Source: Ottowia sp. oral taxon 894
GTDB taxonomy: Bacteria > Pseudomonadota > Gammaproteobacteria > Burkholderiales > Burkholderiaceae_C
NCBI RefSeq assembly: GCF_001262075.1
Contig: NZ_CP012073.1
Coordinates: 558,001 to 622,000 of the forward strand
Length of the DNA: 64,000 nucleotides
Direction: 5' to 3'
Made by a program: the position numbers and the translations under genes. Shown here piece by piece: positions 7,345 to 15,833 of this stretch. Under the pieces are notes generated by a model. That model did no database searches. It was not told the origin of the DNA and was given only the letters and a program-made list of their open reading frames with translations. The first letter of the stretch is position 1. Every line of letters begins with the position of its first letter.

Positions 7345-10300
7345 TCAGGCCAGTTGCGCGTGCATTTCCTGCACGGAGATGACGCCGAGCTTGTCCATGA
7401 ATTTCATGCCTTCGACCACGGCTTCGGCGCCGGCGATGGTGGTGAAGGTGGTCAGGCGCGCCTGCAAGGCGCTGGTGCGGATGGCGCGGCTGTCGGCAAT
7501 GGCGTTGCGGCGCTCTTCCACGGTGTTGATGACCATGACGATTTCGCCGTTTTTGATGGCATCGACGACGTGCGGGCGGCCTTCGGTCACCTTGTTCACG
7601 GTTTCGCAGGGCAGGCCAGCGGCTTCAATGGCGGCGGCGGTGCCGCGCGTGGCGATGAGGGCAAAGCCCATTTCGTGCAGGGCGCGGGCGATTTGTACGG
7701 CTTGCGGTTTGTCGTGGTTTTTGACGGTGAGGAAGACTTTGCCGGGGGCGCTTGCTGGCGCGCCCTGTTCGCCGTGCGCGCGCGGCAGGCGCTCGCCCGC
7801 GCCGATTTGGGCCTTGACGTAGGCTTCGCCGAAGGTTTTGCCCACGCCCATGACTTCGCCGGTGGATTTCATTTCGGGGCCGAGGATGGGATCGACGCCG
7901 GGGAATTTGGCGAAGGGGAAGACGGCTTCCTTGACGCTGAAGTAGGGCGGCGTGATTTCGCGCGTCAGGCCCTGCTGCGCCAGGCTTTGTCCGGCCATGC
8001 AGCGTGCGGCCACTTTGGCCAGGGAGACGCCGGTGGCTTTGCTGACAAAGGGCACGGTGCGGCTGGCGCGGGGGTTGACTTCGAGCACGTAGATGACGTC
8101 GCGCAGGCTGCCGTCTTCGGTTTTTTGCTGCTGGATGGCAAATTGCACGTTCATCAGGCCAACCACATGCAGGGCCTGGGCCATGGCGCGGGTCTGGCGC
8201 TTGAGTTCTTCCACGGTGGCGGCGCTCAGGTAGTAGGGCGGCAGCGAGCAGGCGGAGTCGCCGGAGTGCACGCCGGCCTGTTCGATGTGTTCCATGACGC
8301 CGCCGATGAGCACCTGGCCGGCGGCGTCGCGCACGGCGTCCACGTCGCATTCGATGGCGTCGGAGAGGAAGCGGTCGAGCAGCACGGGCGAGTCGTTGCT
8401 GACTTTGACGGCTTCGCGCATGTAGCGCTCCAGGTCGCGCTGTTCATAGACGATTTCCATGGCGCGGCCGCCCAGCACGTAGCTGGGGCGCACGACGAGC
8501 GGGTAGCCCAGGGCGTCGGCTTTTTCCAGCGCTTCGCTTTCGGTGCGGGCGGTGGCGTTGGAGGGCTGGCGCAGGCCGAGCTGCTGGAGCAGCTGCTGGA
8601 AGCGCTCGCGGTCTTCGGCGGCGTCGATCATGTCGGGCGTGGTGCCGATGATGGGCACGCCCGCTTTTTCCAGGCCCAGCGCCAGTTTGAGCGGGGTTTG
8701 TCCGCCGTATTGCACGATGACGCCGGCGGGTTTTTCCTTGTCCACGATTTCCAGCACGTCTTCGAGCGTGAGCGGCTCGAAGTAGAGGCGGTCGGAGGTG
8801 TCGTAGTCGGTGGAGACGGTTTCGGGGTTGCAATTGACCATGATGGTCTCGTAGCCGTCTTCGCGCATGGCCAGCGCGGCGTGCACGCAGCAGTAGTCGA
8901 ATTCAATGCCCTGGCCGATGCGGTTGGGGCCGCCGCCGAGAACCATGATTTTTTTGCGGCTGGTGGGTTCGGCCTCGCATTCTTCTTCGTAGGTGGAATA
9001 CAGGTAGGCCGTGTGGGTGGCGAATTCGGCGGCGCAGGTGTCCACGCGCTTGTAAACAGGGCGCACGCCCAGCGCGTGGCGGCGCGCGCGCACGGCGTGC
9101 TCATCCGAGTGCAGGAGCTTGGCCAGGCGCCGGTCGGAAAAGCCTTTTTGCTTGAGGGCGCGCATGGCGGCGGCGTCCAGCGAGGCGAGGGCGGCCTGGC
9201 CTTTTTCGGCCACGAGGCGGTCGATGTCCAGCTCGATGCGCACGATTTGCTCGATTTGCACGAGGAACCATTTGTCGATTTTGGTGAGCTGGTGCACTTC
9301 ATCCAGCGTCCAGCCGGCGGCGAAGGCGTCGCCCACGAACCAGATGCGCTCCGGGCCGGGTTCGCCCAGCTCTTTTTCCAGCGTTTCGCGGTCTTTGGTT
9401 TTTTCGTTCATGCCGTCCACGCCCACTTCCAGGCCGCGCAGGGCTTTCTGGAAAGACTCCTGGAAGGTGCGGCCAATGGCCATGACTTCGCCCACGCTTT
9501 TCATTTGCGTGGTCAGGTGGCGGTCGGCCTGCGGGAATTTCTCGAAGGCAAAGCGCGGGATTTTGGTGACGACGTAGTCGATCGCCGGCTCGAAGCTGGC
9601 GGGCGTGGCGCCGCCGGTGATTTCGTTTTTCAGCTCGTCGAGCGTGTAGCCCACGGCCAGCTTGGCGGCGACTTTGGCGATGGGAAAGCCCGTGGCTTTG
9701 GAGGCCAGCGCCGAAGAGCGCGAGACGCGCGGGTTCATCTCGATGACGATCATGCGGCCGTCTTTGGGATTGAGGGCGAACTGCACGTTGGAGCCGCCCG
9801 TGTCCACACCGATTTCGCGCAGCACGGCAATGCTGGCGTCGCGCATGCGCTGGTATTCCTTGTCGGTGAGCGTTTGCGCGGGGGCGACGGTGATGCTGTC
9901 GCCGGTGTGCACGCCCATCGGATCGAGGTTTTCGATGGAGCAGATGATGATGCAGTTGTCCGCCTTGTCGCGCACCACTTCCATCTCGAACTCTTTCCAG
10001 CCCAGCAGCGACTCTTCAATGAGCAGCTCGCTGGTGGGCGAGGCTTCCAGCCCGCGTTTGGCGATGGTTTCAAACTCTTCGGGGTTGTAGGCCACGCCGC
10101 CGCCCGTGCCGCCCAGCGTGAAGCTGGGGCGGATGATGGTGGGAAAGCCTACGCTTTTTTGCACTTCCCACGCTTCGGCCATGCTGTGGGCGATGCCGCT
10201 GCGCGCCGATTCAAGGCCGATGCGCGTCATGGCGTCCTTGAACTTCAGGCGGTCTTCGGCCTTGTCGATGGCCTCGGGCGTGGCGCCGATCAGCTCGCAC

Positions 10301-10635
10301 TTGTATTTGTGCAGCACGCCGTTGCGCCACAAATCCAGCGCGCAGTTGAGCGCCGTTTGCCCGCCCATCGTGGGCAGGATGGCGTCGGGGCGCTCCTTGT
10401 CGATGATTTTTTCCACCGTCTGCCAGGTAATCGGCTCGATGTAGGTCACATCGGCCGTGGCCGGGTCGGTCATGATGGTGGCGGGGTTGCTGTTGATGAG
10501 GATGACGCGGTAGCCCTCCTCGCGCAGCGCCTTGCACGCCTGCACGCCGGAGTAGTCGAACTCGCACGCCTGCCCGATGACGATGGGGCCTGCGCCGATG
10601 ATGAGGATGCTTTTGAGGTCGGTTCTTTTGGGCAT
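7345..10635 (-). CDS. carB: carbamoyl-phosphate synthase large subunit
   Basis: CarB makes carbamoyl phosphate from bicarbonate, ammonia (from CarA) and two ATP, feeding arginine and pyrimidine synthesis. The 1096-residue protein has the two homologous ATP-grasp halves, each opened by a phosphate-binding motif ([20 protein letters not shown] near residue 10; [20 protein letters not shown] near residue 565), and [18 protein letters not shown] and [18 protein letters not shown] as ATP/metal sites. An MGS-like allosteric domain ends the chain ([12 protein letters not shown], then [13 protein letters not shown]). A terminator follows. The gene is preceded by a small ORF and carA on the same strand. 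Confidence 0.98.
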   Translation of the reverse strand: MPKRTDLKSILIIGAGPIVIGQACEFDYSGVQACKALREEGYRVILINSNPATIMTDPATADVTYIEPITWQTVEKIIDKERPDAILPTMGGQTALNCALDLWRNGVLHKYKCELIGATPEAIDKAEDRLKFKDAMTRIGLESARSGIAHSMAEAWEVQKSVGFPTIIRPSFTLGGTGGGVAYNPEEFETIAKRGLEASPTSELLIEESLLGWKEFEMEVVRDKADNCIIICSIENLDPMGVHTGDSITVAPAQTLTDKEYQRMRDASIAVLREIGVDTGGSNVQFALNPKDGRMIVIEMNPRVSRSSALASKATGFPIAKVAAKLAVGYTLDELKNEITGGATPASFEPAIDYVVTKIPRFAFEKFPQADRHLTTQMKSVGEVMAIGRTFQESFQKALRGLEVGVDGMNEKTKDRETLEKELGEPGPERIWFVGDAFAAGWTLDEVHQLTKIDKWFLVQIEQIVRIELDIDRLVAEKGQAALASLDAAAMRALKQKGFSDRRLAKLLHSDEHAVRARRHALGVRPVYKRVDTCAAEFATHTAYLYSTYEEECEAEPTSRKKIMVLGGGPNRIGQGIEFDYCCVHAALAMREDGYETIMVNCNPETVSTDYDTSDRLYFEPLTLEDVLEIVDKEKPAGVIVQYGGQTPLKLALGLEKAGVPIIGTTPDMIDAAEDRERFQQLLQQLGLRQPSNATARTESEALEKADALGYPLVVRPSYVLGGRAMEIVYEQRDLERYMREAVKVSNDSPVLLDRFLSDAIECDVDAVRDAAGQVLIGGVMEHIEQAGVHSGDSACSLPPYYLSAATVEELKRQTRAMAQALHVVGLMNVQFAIQQQKTEDGSLRDVIYVLEVNPRASRTVPFVSKATGVSLAKVAARCMAGQSLAQQGLTREITPPYFSVKEAVFPFAKFPGVDPILGPEMKSTGEVMGVGKTFGEAYVKAQIGAGERLPRAHGEQGAPASAPGKVFLTVKNHDKPQAVQIARALHEMGFALIATRGTAAAIEAAGLPCETVNKVTEGRPHVVDAIKNGEIVMVINTVEERRNAIADSRAIRTSALQARLTTFTTIAGAEAVVEGMKFMDKLGVISVQEMHAQLA

Positions 10636-10701
10636 TTGATAGAAGTGGGCTGGGTCGTGTTGGGTTTCCGGCAGCGGGGCCGCGCATCCGTGGCAGGCAA
10701 A

Positions 10702-10727
10702 GCAAAGGGCGCCGCAGCGCCCTTTGC
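10702..10727 (-). terminator. perfect hairpin between the small ORF and carB
   Basis: An 11-base-pair perfect stem, GCAAAGGGCGC / GCGCCCTTTGC, with a CGCA loop. It lies between the stop of the 120-residue ORF and carB. Only a short TTTG follows it in the leftward direction, so it may attenuate or mark an mRNA end rather than stop transcription fully. Confidence 0.6.
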
Positions 10728-10738
10728 GCTTGTCCGCG

Positions 10739-11101
10739 TTACTCGTGCAAATCGCGCGTGAGCTTTTCCAGCAGCGCCTTGGCGCGTTCGGCGGGCATGT
10801 TTTTCTGCATCAGTTGCAGCAGGCCGTCGCCTTCCACCAGCGGGCGCAGCACCTGGGCTTCGGCTTCGTAGAACTTCACCGTCCAGGCGGCCAGCTCGGC
10901 GTTGAATTCCTCGTCTGTCCAGCTCTTGCCTTTGGCCAGCAAGGTGATCAGGGGCATGGCCTTGTGCTCGATGAAGGACTTTTTGTAGGGCTTTTGCGCC
11001 CAGCGTTCGGAAAACCATTCCTTGTAGGGTGAAGGCAGCGTGAGCATGCGCTTGGCAATGGCTTTTTCAAGCGGGGCCTGAGGGAAGGGGTAGAGCTTCA
11101 T
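10739..11101 (-). CDS. small conserved-looking protein between carA and carB
   Basis: A 120-residue soluble protein rich in Lys, Ala and Leu, predicted mostly helical, with no signal peptide or membrane segment. A strong AGGGAG ribosome site precedes its ATG. I do not recognise the family. It sits 42 bases after carA and about 100 bases before carB on the same strand, so it is probably co-expressed with carbamoyl-phosphate synthase. A catalytic role cannot be inferred. Confidence 0.75.
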   Translation of the reverse strand: MKLYPFPQAPLEKAIAKRMLTLPSPYKEWFSERWAQKPYKKSFIEHKAMPLITLLAKGKSWTDEEFNAELAAWTVKFYEAEAQVLRPLVEGDGLLQLMQKNMPAERAKALLEKLTRDLHE

Positions 11102-11143
11102 GTTGTTGTGACTCCCTTGGGATGGTGGATGAAAACCGGGCGT

Positions 11144-12322
11144 TCAGGCCGCCGCCTGGCGCGCCTGCCGCATGCTGGCCGTGAAGCGGTCAAACAAATA
11201 GGCGCAGTCGTGCGGGCCGGGTGAGGCTTCGGGGTGGCCCTGAAAGCAGAAAGCGGGCCGGTCGGTGCGCTCCAGCCCCTGCAAAGTGCCGTCAAACAGG
11301 CTGATATGGGTGGCGCGCAAATTGGCGGGCAGCGTGGCGGCATCCACTGCGAAGCCGTGGTTTTGGCTGGTGATGATCACGCGGCCCGTTTGCAGGTCTT
11401 TCACGGGGTGATTTGCGCCGTGATGGCCGAATTTCATCTTGAAGGTGCGCGCGCCAAAAGCCAGCGCCATGAGCTGGTGCCCCAGGCAAATGCCAAAGGC
11501 GGGCACGCCCGCTTCAACGATTTCGCGCGTGGCGGCAATGGCGTAGTCGCACGGCTGCGGGTCGCCCGGGCCGTTGGAGAGGAAAACGCCATCCGGCTTC
11601 ATGGCCAGCACTTCGGCGGCGGGCGTTTGCGCGGGCACCACCGTCACCTTGCAGCCGCGCGCGGCCAGCATGCGCAAGATGTTGTATTTCACGCCGAAGT
11701 CATAGGCCACCACGCTGAACTGCGGCTCCTGCTGCGTGCCGTAGCCGCTGCCGGGCTGCCATTCGGTTTGCGTCCAGCCGTAAGGCTTGGCGGCGCTGAC
11801 TTTTTGGGCCAAATCCAGCCCGGCCATGCTGGGGGCGCTGCGGGCGGCGGCCAGCGCCTTTTGCGCATGTTCGGCGCTCAGGCTTTCGCCGGGGGCCAGC
11901 GCCAGCACGGCGCCGTTTTGCGCGCCCTGGGTGCGCAGCAGGCGGGTGAGCTTGCGCGTGTCAAGGCCTGCAATGGCAACCGTGCCCTGGCGCGCCAGGT
12001 ATTGCGGCAGCGTTTCGCTGCTGCGGAAATTGCTGGCCAGCAGCGGCAAGTCTTTGATCACCAGACCGGCGGCCTGCACGCGGGCGCCTTCCACGTCTTC
12101 GGCGTTCACGCCGTAATTGCCAATGTGCGGATACGTCAGGGTGACGATCTGCTGGCAGTAGCTGGGGTCGGTGAGGATTTCCTGATAACCGGTCATGGCG
12201 GTGTTGAACACCACTTCGCCCACGGTCATGCCGGCTGCGCCAATGGCCTGGCCGGTGAACACCGTGCCGTCGGCAAGCGCAAGAAGGGCTGGGGGGAATT
12301 TCGCCTGAAGGGAGGCTAGCAC
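11144..12322 (-). CDS. carA: carbamoyl-phosphate synthase small subunit (glutaminase)
   Basis: CarA hydrolyses glutamine and channels ammonia to CarB. Residues 1-180 form the small-subunit domain ([31 protein letters not shown]). The C-terminal class I glutaminase has [15 protein letters not shown], the nucleophile motif [23 protein letters not shown] and [14 protein letters not shown]. The start is GTG at 12322 with a GGAGA ribosome site. A terminator-like hairpin lies 50 bases upstream inside the leader, so expression may be attenuated. Confidence 0.97.
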   Translation of the reverse strand: MLASLQAKFPPALLALADGTVFTGQAIGAAGMTVGEVVFNTAMTGYQEILTDPSYCQQIVTLTYPHIGNYGVNAEDVEGARVQAAGLVIKDLPLLASNFRSSETLPQYLARQGTVAIAGLDTRKLTRLLRTQGAQNGAVLALAPGESLSAEHAQKALAAARSAPSMAGLDLAQKVSAAKPYGWTQTEWQPGSGYGTQQEPQFSVVAYDFGVKYNILRMLAARGCKVTVVPAQTPAAEVLAMKPDGVFLSNGPGDPQPCDYAIAATREIVEAGVPAFGICLGHQLMALAFGARTFKMKFGHHGANHPVKDLQTGRVIITSQNHGFAVDAATLPANLRATHISLFDGTLQGLERTDRPAFCFQGHPEASPGPHDCAYLFDRFTASMRQARQAAA

Positions 12323-12368
12323 TGGGTTTTCTCCGTTGAATGGGCACAGCAGACGCCCAGGCCAGATT

Positions 12369-12392
12369 CAAAAAAAGCCCTTGACGGGCTTT
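12369..12392 (-). promoter_or_regulatory. terminator-like hairpin in the carA leader (candidate attenuator)
   Basis: On the minus strand AAAGCCC / GGGCTTT form a seven-pair stem with a five-base loop, followed by a run of seven T residues. It lies between a strong -10 box (12468-12463) and the carA GTG, so it would end carA transcription early unless an antiterminator forms. No gene for it to terminate lies upstream on this strand. Confidence 0.65.
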
Positions 12393-12462
12393 CGGATGAT
12401 GCGGCGGGGATCGACAACGGGAAAATTGCGCTGGGCGGCCAAGTGTGCTGAAACAGCCGCCG

Positions 12463-12468
12463 ATTATA
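12463..12468 (-). promoter_or_regulatory. carA -10 box
   Basis: Perfect TATAAT on the minus strand, about 140 bases upstream of carA. No good TTGACA lies at 16-18 bases; the best is a weak CCTTCA. It predicts a leader of roughly 135 nt containing the hairpin at 12369-12392. Confidence 0.5.
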
Positions 12469-12627
12469 TGCGTGGGGTATATGCGTGAAGGCCTTGCGCT
12501 TCATCAAGCGCCGGCCTGCGGGCTGCTACCAGAATCGCCCGCAAGCCTTGGCGCAGCCAGCGCGGGCAGCTCTCTTTTTTGAAGTGACCGCGTTCATTTC
12601 CGCCTTCTCTGCCTTCTCCGCCGCTCC

Positions 12628-14526
12628 ATGTCCGAATCCGCTTCCGAAGTTTCCTTGTCCGCCCTGCCGGCCCACGCGGCCCGCTTCTTTGGGCAGGCGC
12701 CGCACTGGCATTTGCTGGCGGCCCTGCCCGCAGGCGATGCCGCCGGCGGCGCGCGCGCTCTGGCCCGCCTGCTGGCCTTGCTGCCCGCCGCGCGCCGCCT
12801 GCCGGAATGTCCTTCGCGCCTGACGCTAACCGCCGTGCTGCCTGCCGCTCCGGCGCTGGCGCAGGTGCGGGAGGCAGGCGGCGCGGCCATCGCCCCGCTG
12901 CTGCACCGCCTGGCGCCGCAATGGCATGGCCTGCTGCCGGGCCTGCATGCGCTGGATCTGGGCGGCGGCGACCGCCTGCTGCTGGCGCTGGGCGCGGCGG
13001 CGGATGCGCTGGCCGAGCTGCACGGCGCGGCGCATGGCCTGGCGCTGCTGGGCCACGGCTGGCCCGCCCTGCTGCCCAAGCTGCCGCCGCTGTGCCAGCC
13101 GCAAGCGGGCCTCTGGCTGGAAAACGCCGCTCAACCAGGGCTGCAACAAGCCCTGCGCGCCTGCGGCATGCAAGAGGCCGCTGATGGCTTTTGCCACTAC
13201 GCCCCGCAATGGCGGCCGCGCCCGCGCGTGGCGGACCGCATGGCCGCTCCCATGCCGCATGCCGCTGTGCCCGCGCGCTGCTTCATCGTGGGCGCGGGGC
13301 TGGCCGCCGCCAGCCTGGCGGGCAGCCTGGCCGCGCGGGGCTGGCAAGTGGCCGTTCTGGGCGCGGGCGCGCAGCCTGCCGATGGCGCAAGCGGCCTGCC
13401 AGCGGGCGTGGCCGCAGCGCATGTGTCGCCGGATGACTGTCTCCTCTCGCGCCTCACGCGCGCGGGCGTGCGCGCCACCCTGGCCCGCACCGCCTGCCTG
13501 CTGCCCGATGGTGAAGGCGCGAGCTGGGCCGTCAGCGGCGTGCTGGAGCGCCACGCCGCGCAAGACCGCCGCCTGCCCGAAAGCTGGGCCGCTTTCCTTG
13601 GCCCAGACGATCCGGCCAACCCCGGCGCGGCTCCCGCCAGCGCCGCGCAGCTGGCGCAGGCGGGCCTGGCCGGCGCGCCTGCCGGAGCGCCCGCCCAAGA
13701 CCTTTCTGAAGCCCTCTGGCACACCCATGCGGGCTGGATTCGCCCGCCCGCGCTCATCGCCGCGCAGCTGGCCGCGCCGGGCATTGAATGGCGCGGCGGC
13801 CAGCGCGTGGCCCGCATCCGCCGCGCGCCGCATGGCTGGCAGGCGCTGAACGAGCAGGGCGAACTGCTGGCCGAAGCTGATCTGGCCGTCATCGCCGCAG
13901 GCTTTGACACCCGCGCCCTGCTGGCCGCCTCTTTTCCGCAAGCCGCCGCCGTGCCCCTGACGGCCCTGCGCGGGCAGGCGGCCTGGGGGCATGCCGCAGA
14001 CCTGGCGGTGGGCGCGGCCGAAGGCGCGCTGCCGCCTTTTCCCGTCAATGGCCACGGCAACTTCATTCCCGATGCCGCAGGCATCTGGGTCACGGGCAGC
14101 ACCTTCGAGCGTGGCAGTGCCAGCGCCACCCCGACCGACGAGGGCCACGCCGCCAACTGGCAGCGCCTTGCCGAACTGCTGCCCGCTGCCGCCGCCCGCT
14201 TGCAGGCGCAGTGGCCCCAGGCCAGGCGCTTTGCCGCCGTGCGCTGCGCCGCGCCCGACCGCCTGCCTTTCATCGGCCCGCTGGCTCCCGCCTTCTGGCA
14301 GACGTCCGAAGCGTTTGAAGCGCCCGAAGCGCCCGCTCCCGCCTTTGAAGCGCCCTGGGTCTATGCGGGCCTGGGCGCGCGCGGCATTGCCCTCTCGGTT
14401 CTCGGCGCCGAGGTGGCCGCCTGCTGGCTTCATGGCGAGCCGCTGCCCATTGAAAAAAGCCTGGCGCGCCATTTACTGGCGGAGCGGCTCAAGGCTTCAA
14501 AGCGGCAGACGGATTGCGCGGCCTGA
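12628..14526 (+). CDS. mnmC: MnmC-like tRNA modification protein with degenerate methyltransferase half
   Basis: Bifunctional MnmC finishes 5-methylaminomethyl-2-thiouridine at tRNA position 34: its FAD domain removes the carboxymethyl group and its N-terminal domain methylates the amine. The C-terminal part (about 220-632) is clear: FIVGAGLAAASLAGSLAARGW, the FAD fold, then VRCAAPDRLPFIGPL and VYAGLGARGIALSVL. The first 210 residues align only loosely with Methyltransf_30: the glycine-rich SAM motif (GFGTGLNFL in E. coli) and the FLDGF-P-N-P motif are not seen. The oxidoreductase is likely active and the methyltransferase doubtful. It is divergent from carA. Confidence 0.85.
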   Translation: MSESASEVSLSALPAHAARFFGQAPHWHLLAALPAGDAAGGARALARLLALLPAARRLPECPSRLTLTAVLPAAPALAQVREAGGAAIAPLLHRLAPQWHGLLPGLHALDLGGGDRLLLALGAAADALAELHGAAHGLALLGHGWPALLPKLPPLCQPQAGLWLENAAQPGLQQALRACGMQEAADGFCHYAPQWRPRPRVADRMAAPMPHAAVPARCFIVGAGLAAASLAGSLAARGWQVAVLGAGAQPADGASGLPAGVAAAHVSPDDCLLSRLTRAGVRATLARTACLLPDGEGASWAVSGVLERHAAQDRRLPESWAAFLGPDDPANPGAAPASAAQLAQAGLAGAPAGAPAQDLSEALWHTHAGWIRPPALIAAQLAAPGIEWRGGQRVARIRRAPHGWQALNEQGELLAEADLAVIAAGFDTRALLAASFPQAAAVPLTALRGQAAWGHAADLAVGAAEGALPPFPVNGHGNFIPDAAGIWVTGSTFERGSASATPTDEGHAANWQRLAELLPAAAARLQAQWPQARRFAAVRCAAPDRLPFIGPLAPAFWQTSEAFEAPEAPAPAFEAPWVYAGLGARGIALSVLGAEVAACWLHGEPLPIEKSLARHLLAERLKASKRQTDCAA

Positions 14527-14570
14527 TGAATGGAGCCGCGCTTTCGGACTGGGCTGGAAGCATCAAAAAC

Positions 14571-14648
14571 AGAAGCAAATTCAGGGTGCAGAAAAGTGGG
14601 GCATGCGCAGTTTTCACTAGGACCTAATGCTACGAATAAAAGAGCGAA
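14571..14648 (+). repeat. dispersed intergenic repeat A, copy 2
   Basis: Begins AGAAGCAAATTCAGGG, has GCGCAGTTTTCACTAGGACC and ends ATAAAAGAGCGAAA. It lies 45 bases downstream of mnmC. Confidence 0.85.
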
Positions 14649-15007
14649 AAGAAGCACACCCAAACCTGCCCGCCCTGTTTCCCCCATTCATTGCCTGCCC
14701 CCGGTCCGGTCAGGGGTTTTCGCGGCCATTCGCGTGCAGCTTGCGCACGGCTTGTGCGCGGCTTGAATTGGGAGGGCTGACGCTGAGTGGACAGGGCAGT
14801 CAAAGCGCTGTTTTTGCCCAGGCTGGCTGCCTGAAGTTCAGCGGACTATGGCTTGCGGCGCTTTGGGAGTCTGTTCAAAGCCCGTCCGTGGGTGCGAAAA
14901 GCGAGGCCTTTGGCGCTGCAAATTCTCAATGGGCCGCAAGACTCCCGTTTGCGGCTTGCGGCCCATTCCAGTCTGAGGCCCCTTGCGGCCAGGTCGCAAG
15001 CAGGCTC
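14649..15007. other. gap downstream of mnmC with short repeat B
   Basis: No gene is seen in this 359-base stretch. At 14871-14896 it holds CTGTTCAAAGCCCGTCCGTG, a second short repeat (B). Related copies are at 55611-55634 and, inverted, at 44643-44670, each time beside a copy of repeat A. Confidence 0.6.
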
Positions 15008-15622
15008 TTATGGCTGGCGCTGGTGCCAGACGGTGCGGTTCAGGGCAGTGGGCCAGCCTTGGGCGTCGCGGGGCAGGCGGTCGTCCACGTTGTCGCCAAA
15101 GCCGGTGATGTAGAGGCGGTCGCCCTCAATGCGGGCCAAATCTTTGTCGCGATCGTTATCCGTGGTTTCCCATATATAGAGGCGGTCGGCCTGCGTGCCG
15201 TCGGACAGGGTAACGCGGTCGGCAATTTGCATGTAGCCGGTTTCCGTTTCGGTTTTCACGGGCTGGCCCTGACAGGCTTGCCCCAGATATTCACGCTCGG
15301 TTTCCGTCCACGCATAAAGGCCGTCGGGGCGGCGGGTAATGGTGACGTCGGAAATGGAGGATTTGTAGGCGACCTGGCCCGCCTGCACGCGGGAGGATGA
15401 AATATGGCAGGCCATTTGCCACCGGCCTTCATAGGCAAAACTGGCAGAGGGCGTTGAAGGCGTAGGCGTAGGCGCGGGCGTGGGCCTGGGCGTAGGCGTG
15501 GGTGTAGGCGTAGGCGTGGATGTAGGCGCTGGAGTGGGCGCATCGGACGAATCGCTGCCGCCGCAGCCTGCCATCAGCGCGGCGATGACGAGCGGGGCGA
15601 GGAAAAAGACTTTTTTGTTCAT
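15008..15622 (-). CDS. Pro/Thr-linker lipoprotein of unknown function
   Basis: A 204-residue predicted lipoprotein: signal peptide MNKKVFFLAPLVIAALMAGC with lipobox LMAGC, then GGSDSSD, a linker of about 30 alternating Thr-Pro residues, and a C-terminal domain of about 130 residues containing WQMACHISSSRVQAGQV and a later Cys. The two domain Cys residues could form a disulfide. The linker should hold the domain away from the membrane. The domain is not recognised. A similar linker occurs in the larger lipoprotein at 27543-29264, but the downstream domains do not resemble each other. Confidence 0.85.
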   Translation of the reverse strand: MNKKVFFLAPLVIAALMAGCGGSDSSDAPTPAPTSTPTPTPTPTPRPTPAPTPTPSTPSASFAYEGRWQMACHISSSRVQAGQVAYKSSISDVTITRRPDGLYAWTETEREYLGQACQGQPVKTETETGYMQIADRVTLSDGTQADRLYIWETTDNDRDKDLARIEGDRLYITGFGDNVDDRLPRDAQGWPTALNRTVWHQRQP

Positions 15623-15783
15623 GGCGCAACCTTTGCTGCATTGAAATGATTAAATGGATAATGAACAGGTTTTTCCATTCGTGGGCGAAATGGCTTCAAC
15701 CTGCGGCGGCGGATTCTATGGATAAAAATATTAAATGCACATTTATTTTTGTTGAATCGTCCGTGGCGCGCCAAAAATGAAAA

Positions 15784-15803
15784 AGGGCGCCTGAAAGCGC
15801 CCT
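15784..15803 (-). terminator. cphA terminator
   Basis: Stem AGGGCGC / GCGCCCT with loop CTGAAA and an AAAAA flank (T-run leftward), 30 bases beyond the cphA stop. Confidence 0.85.
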
Positions 15804-15833
15804 TGCAAATTCATGCGGCTGGCCGCGCGCCGC

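Noticed and set aside
7267-10761. An open frame of 1164 codons on the plus strand opposite carB
   Set aside because: It mirrors carB codon for codon and is rich in Gly, His, Val and Phe, as expected of the antisense of a high-GC gene. CarB motifs are unmistakable.
12826-14472. A minus-strand frame of 548 codons opposite mnmC
   Set aside because: GC-driven shadow; the FAD domain of MnmC on the plus strand is clear.
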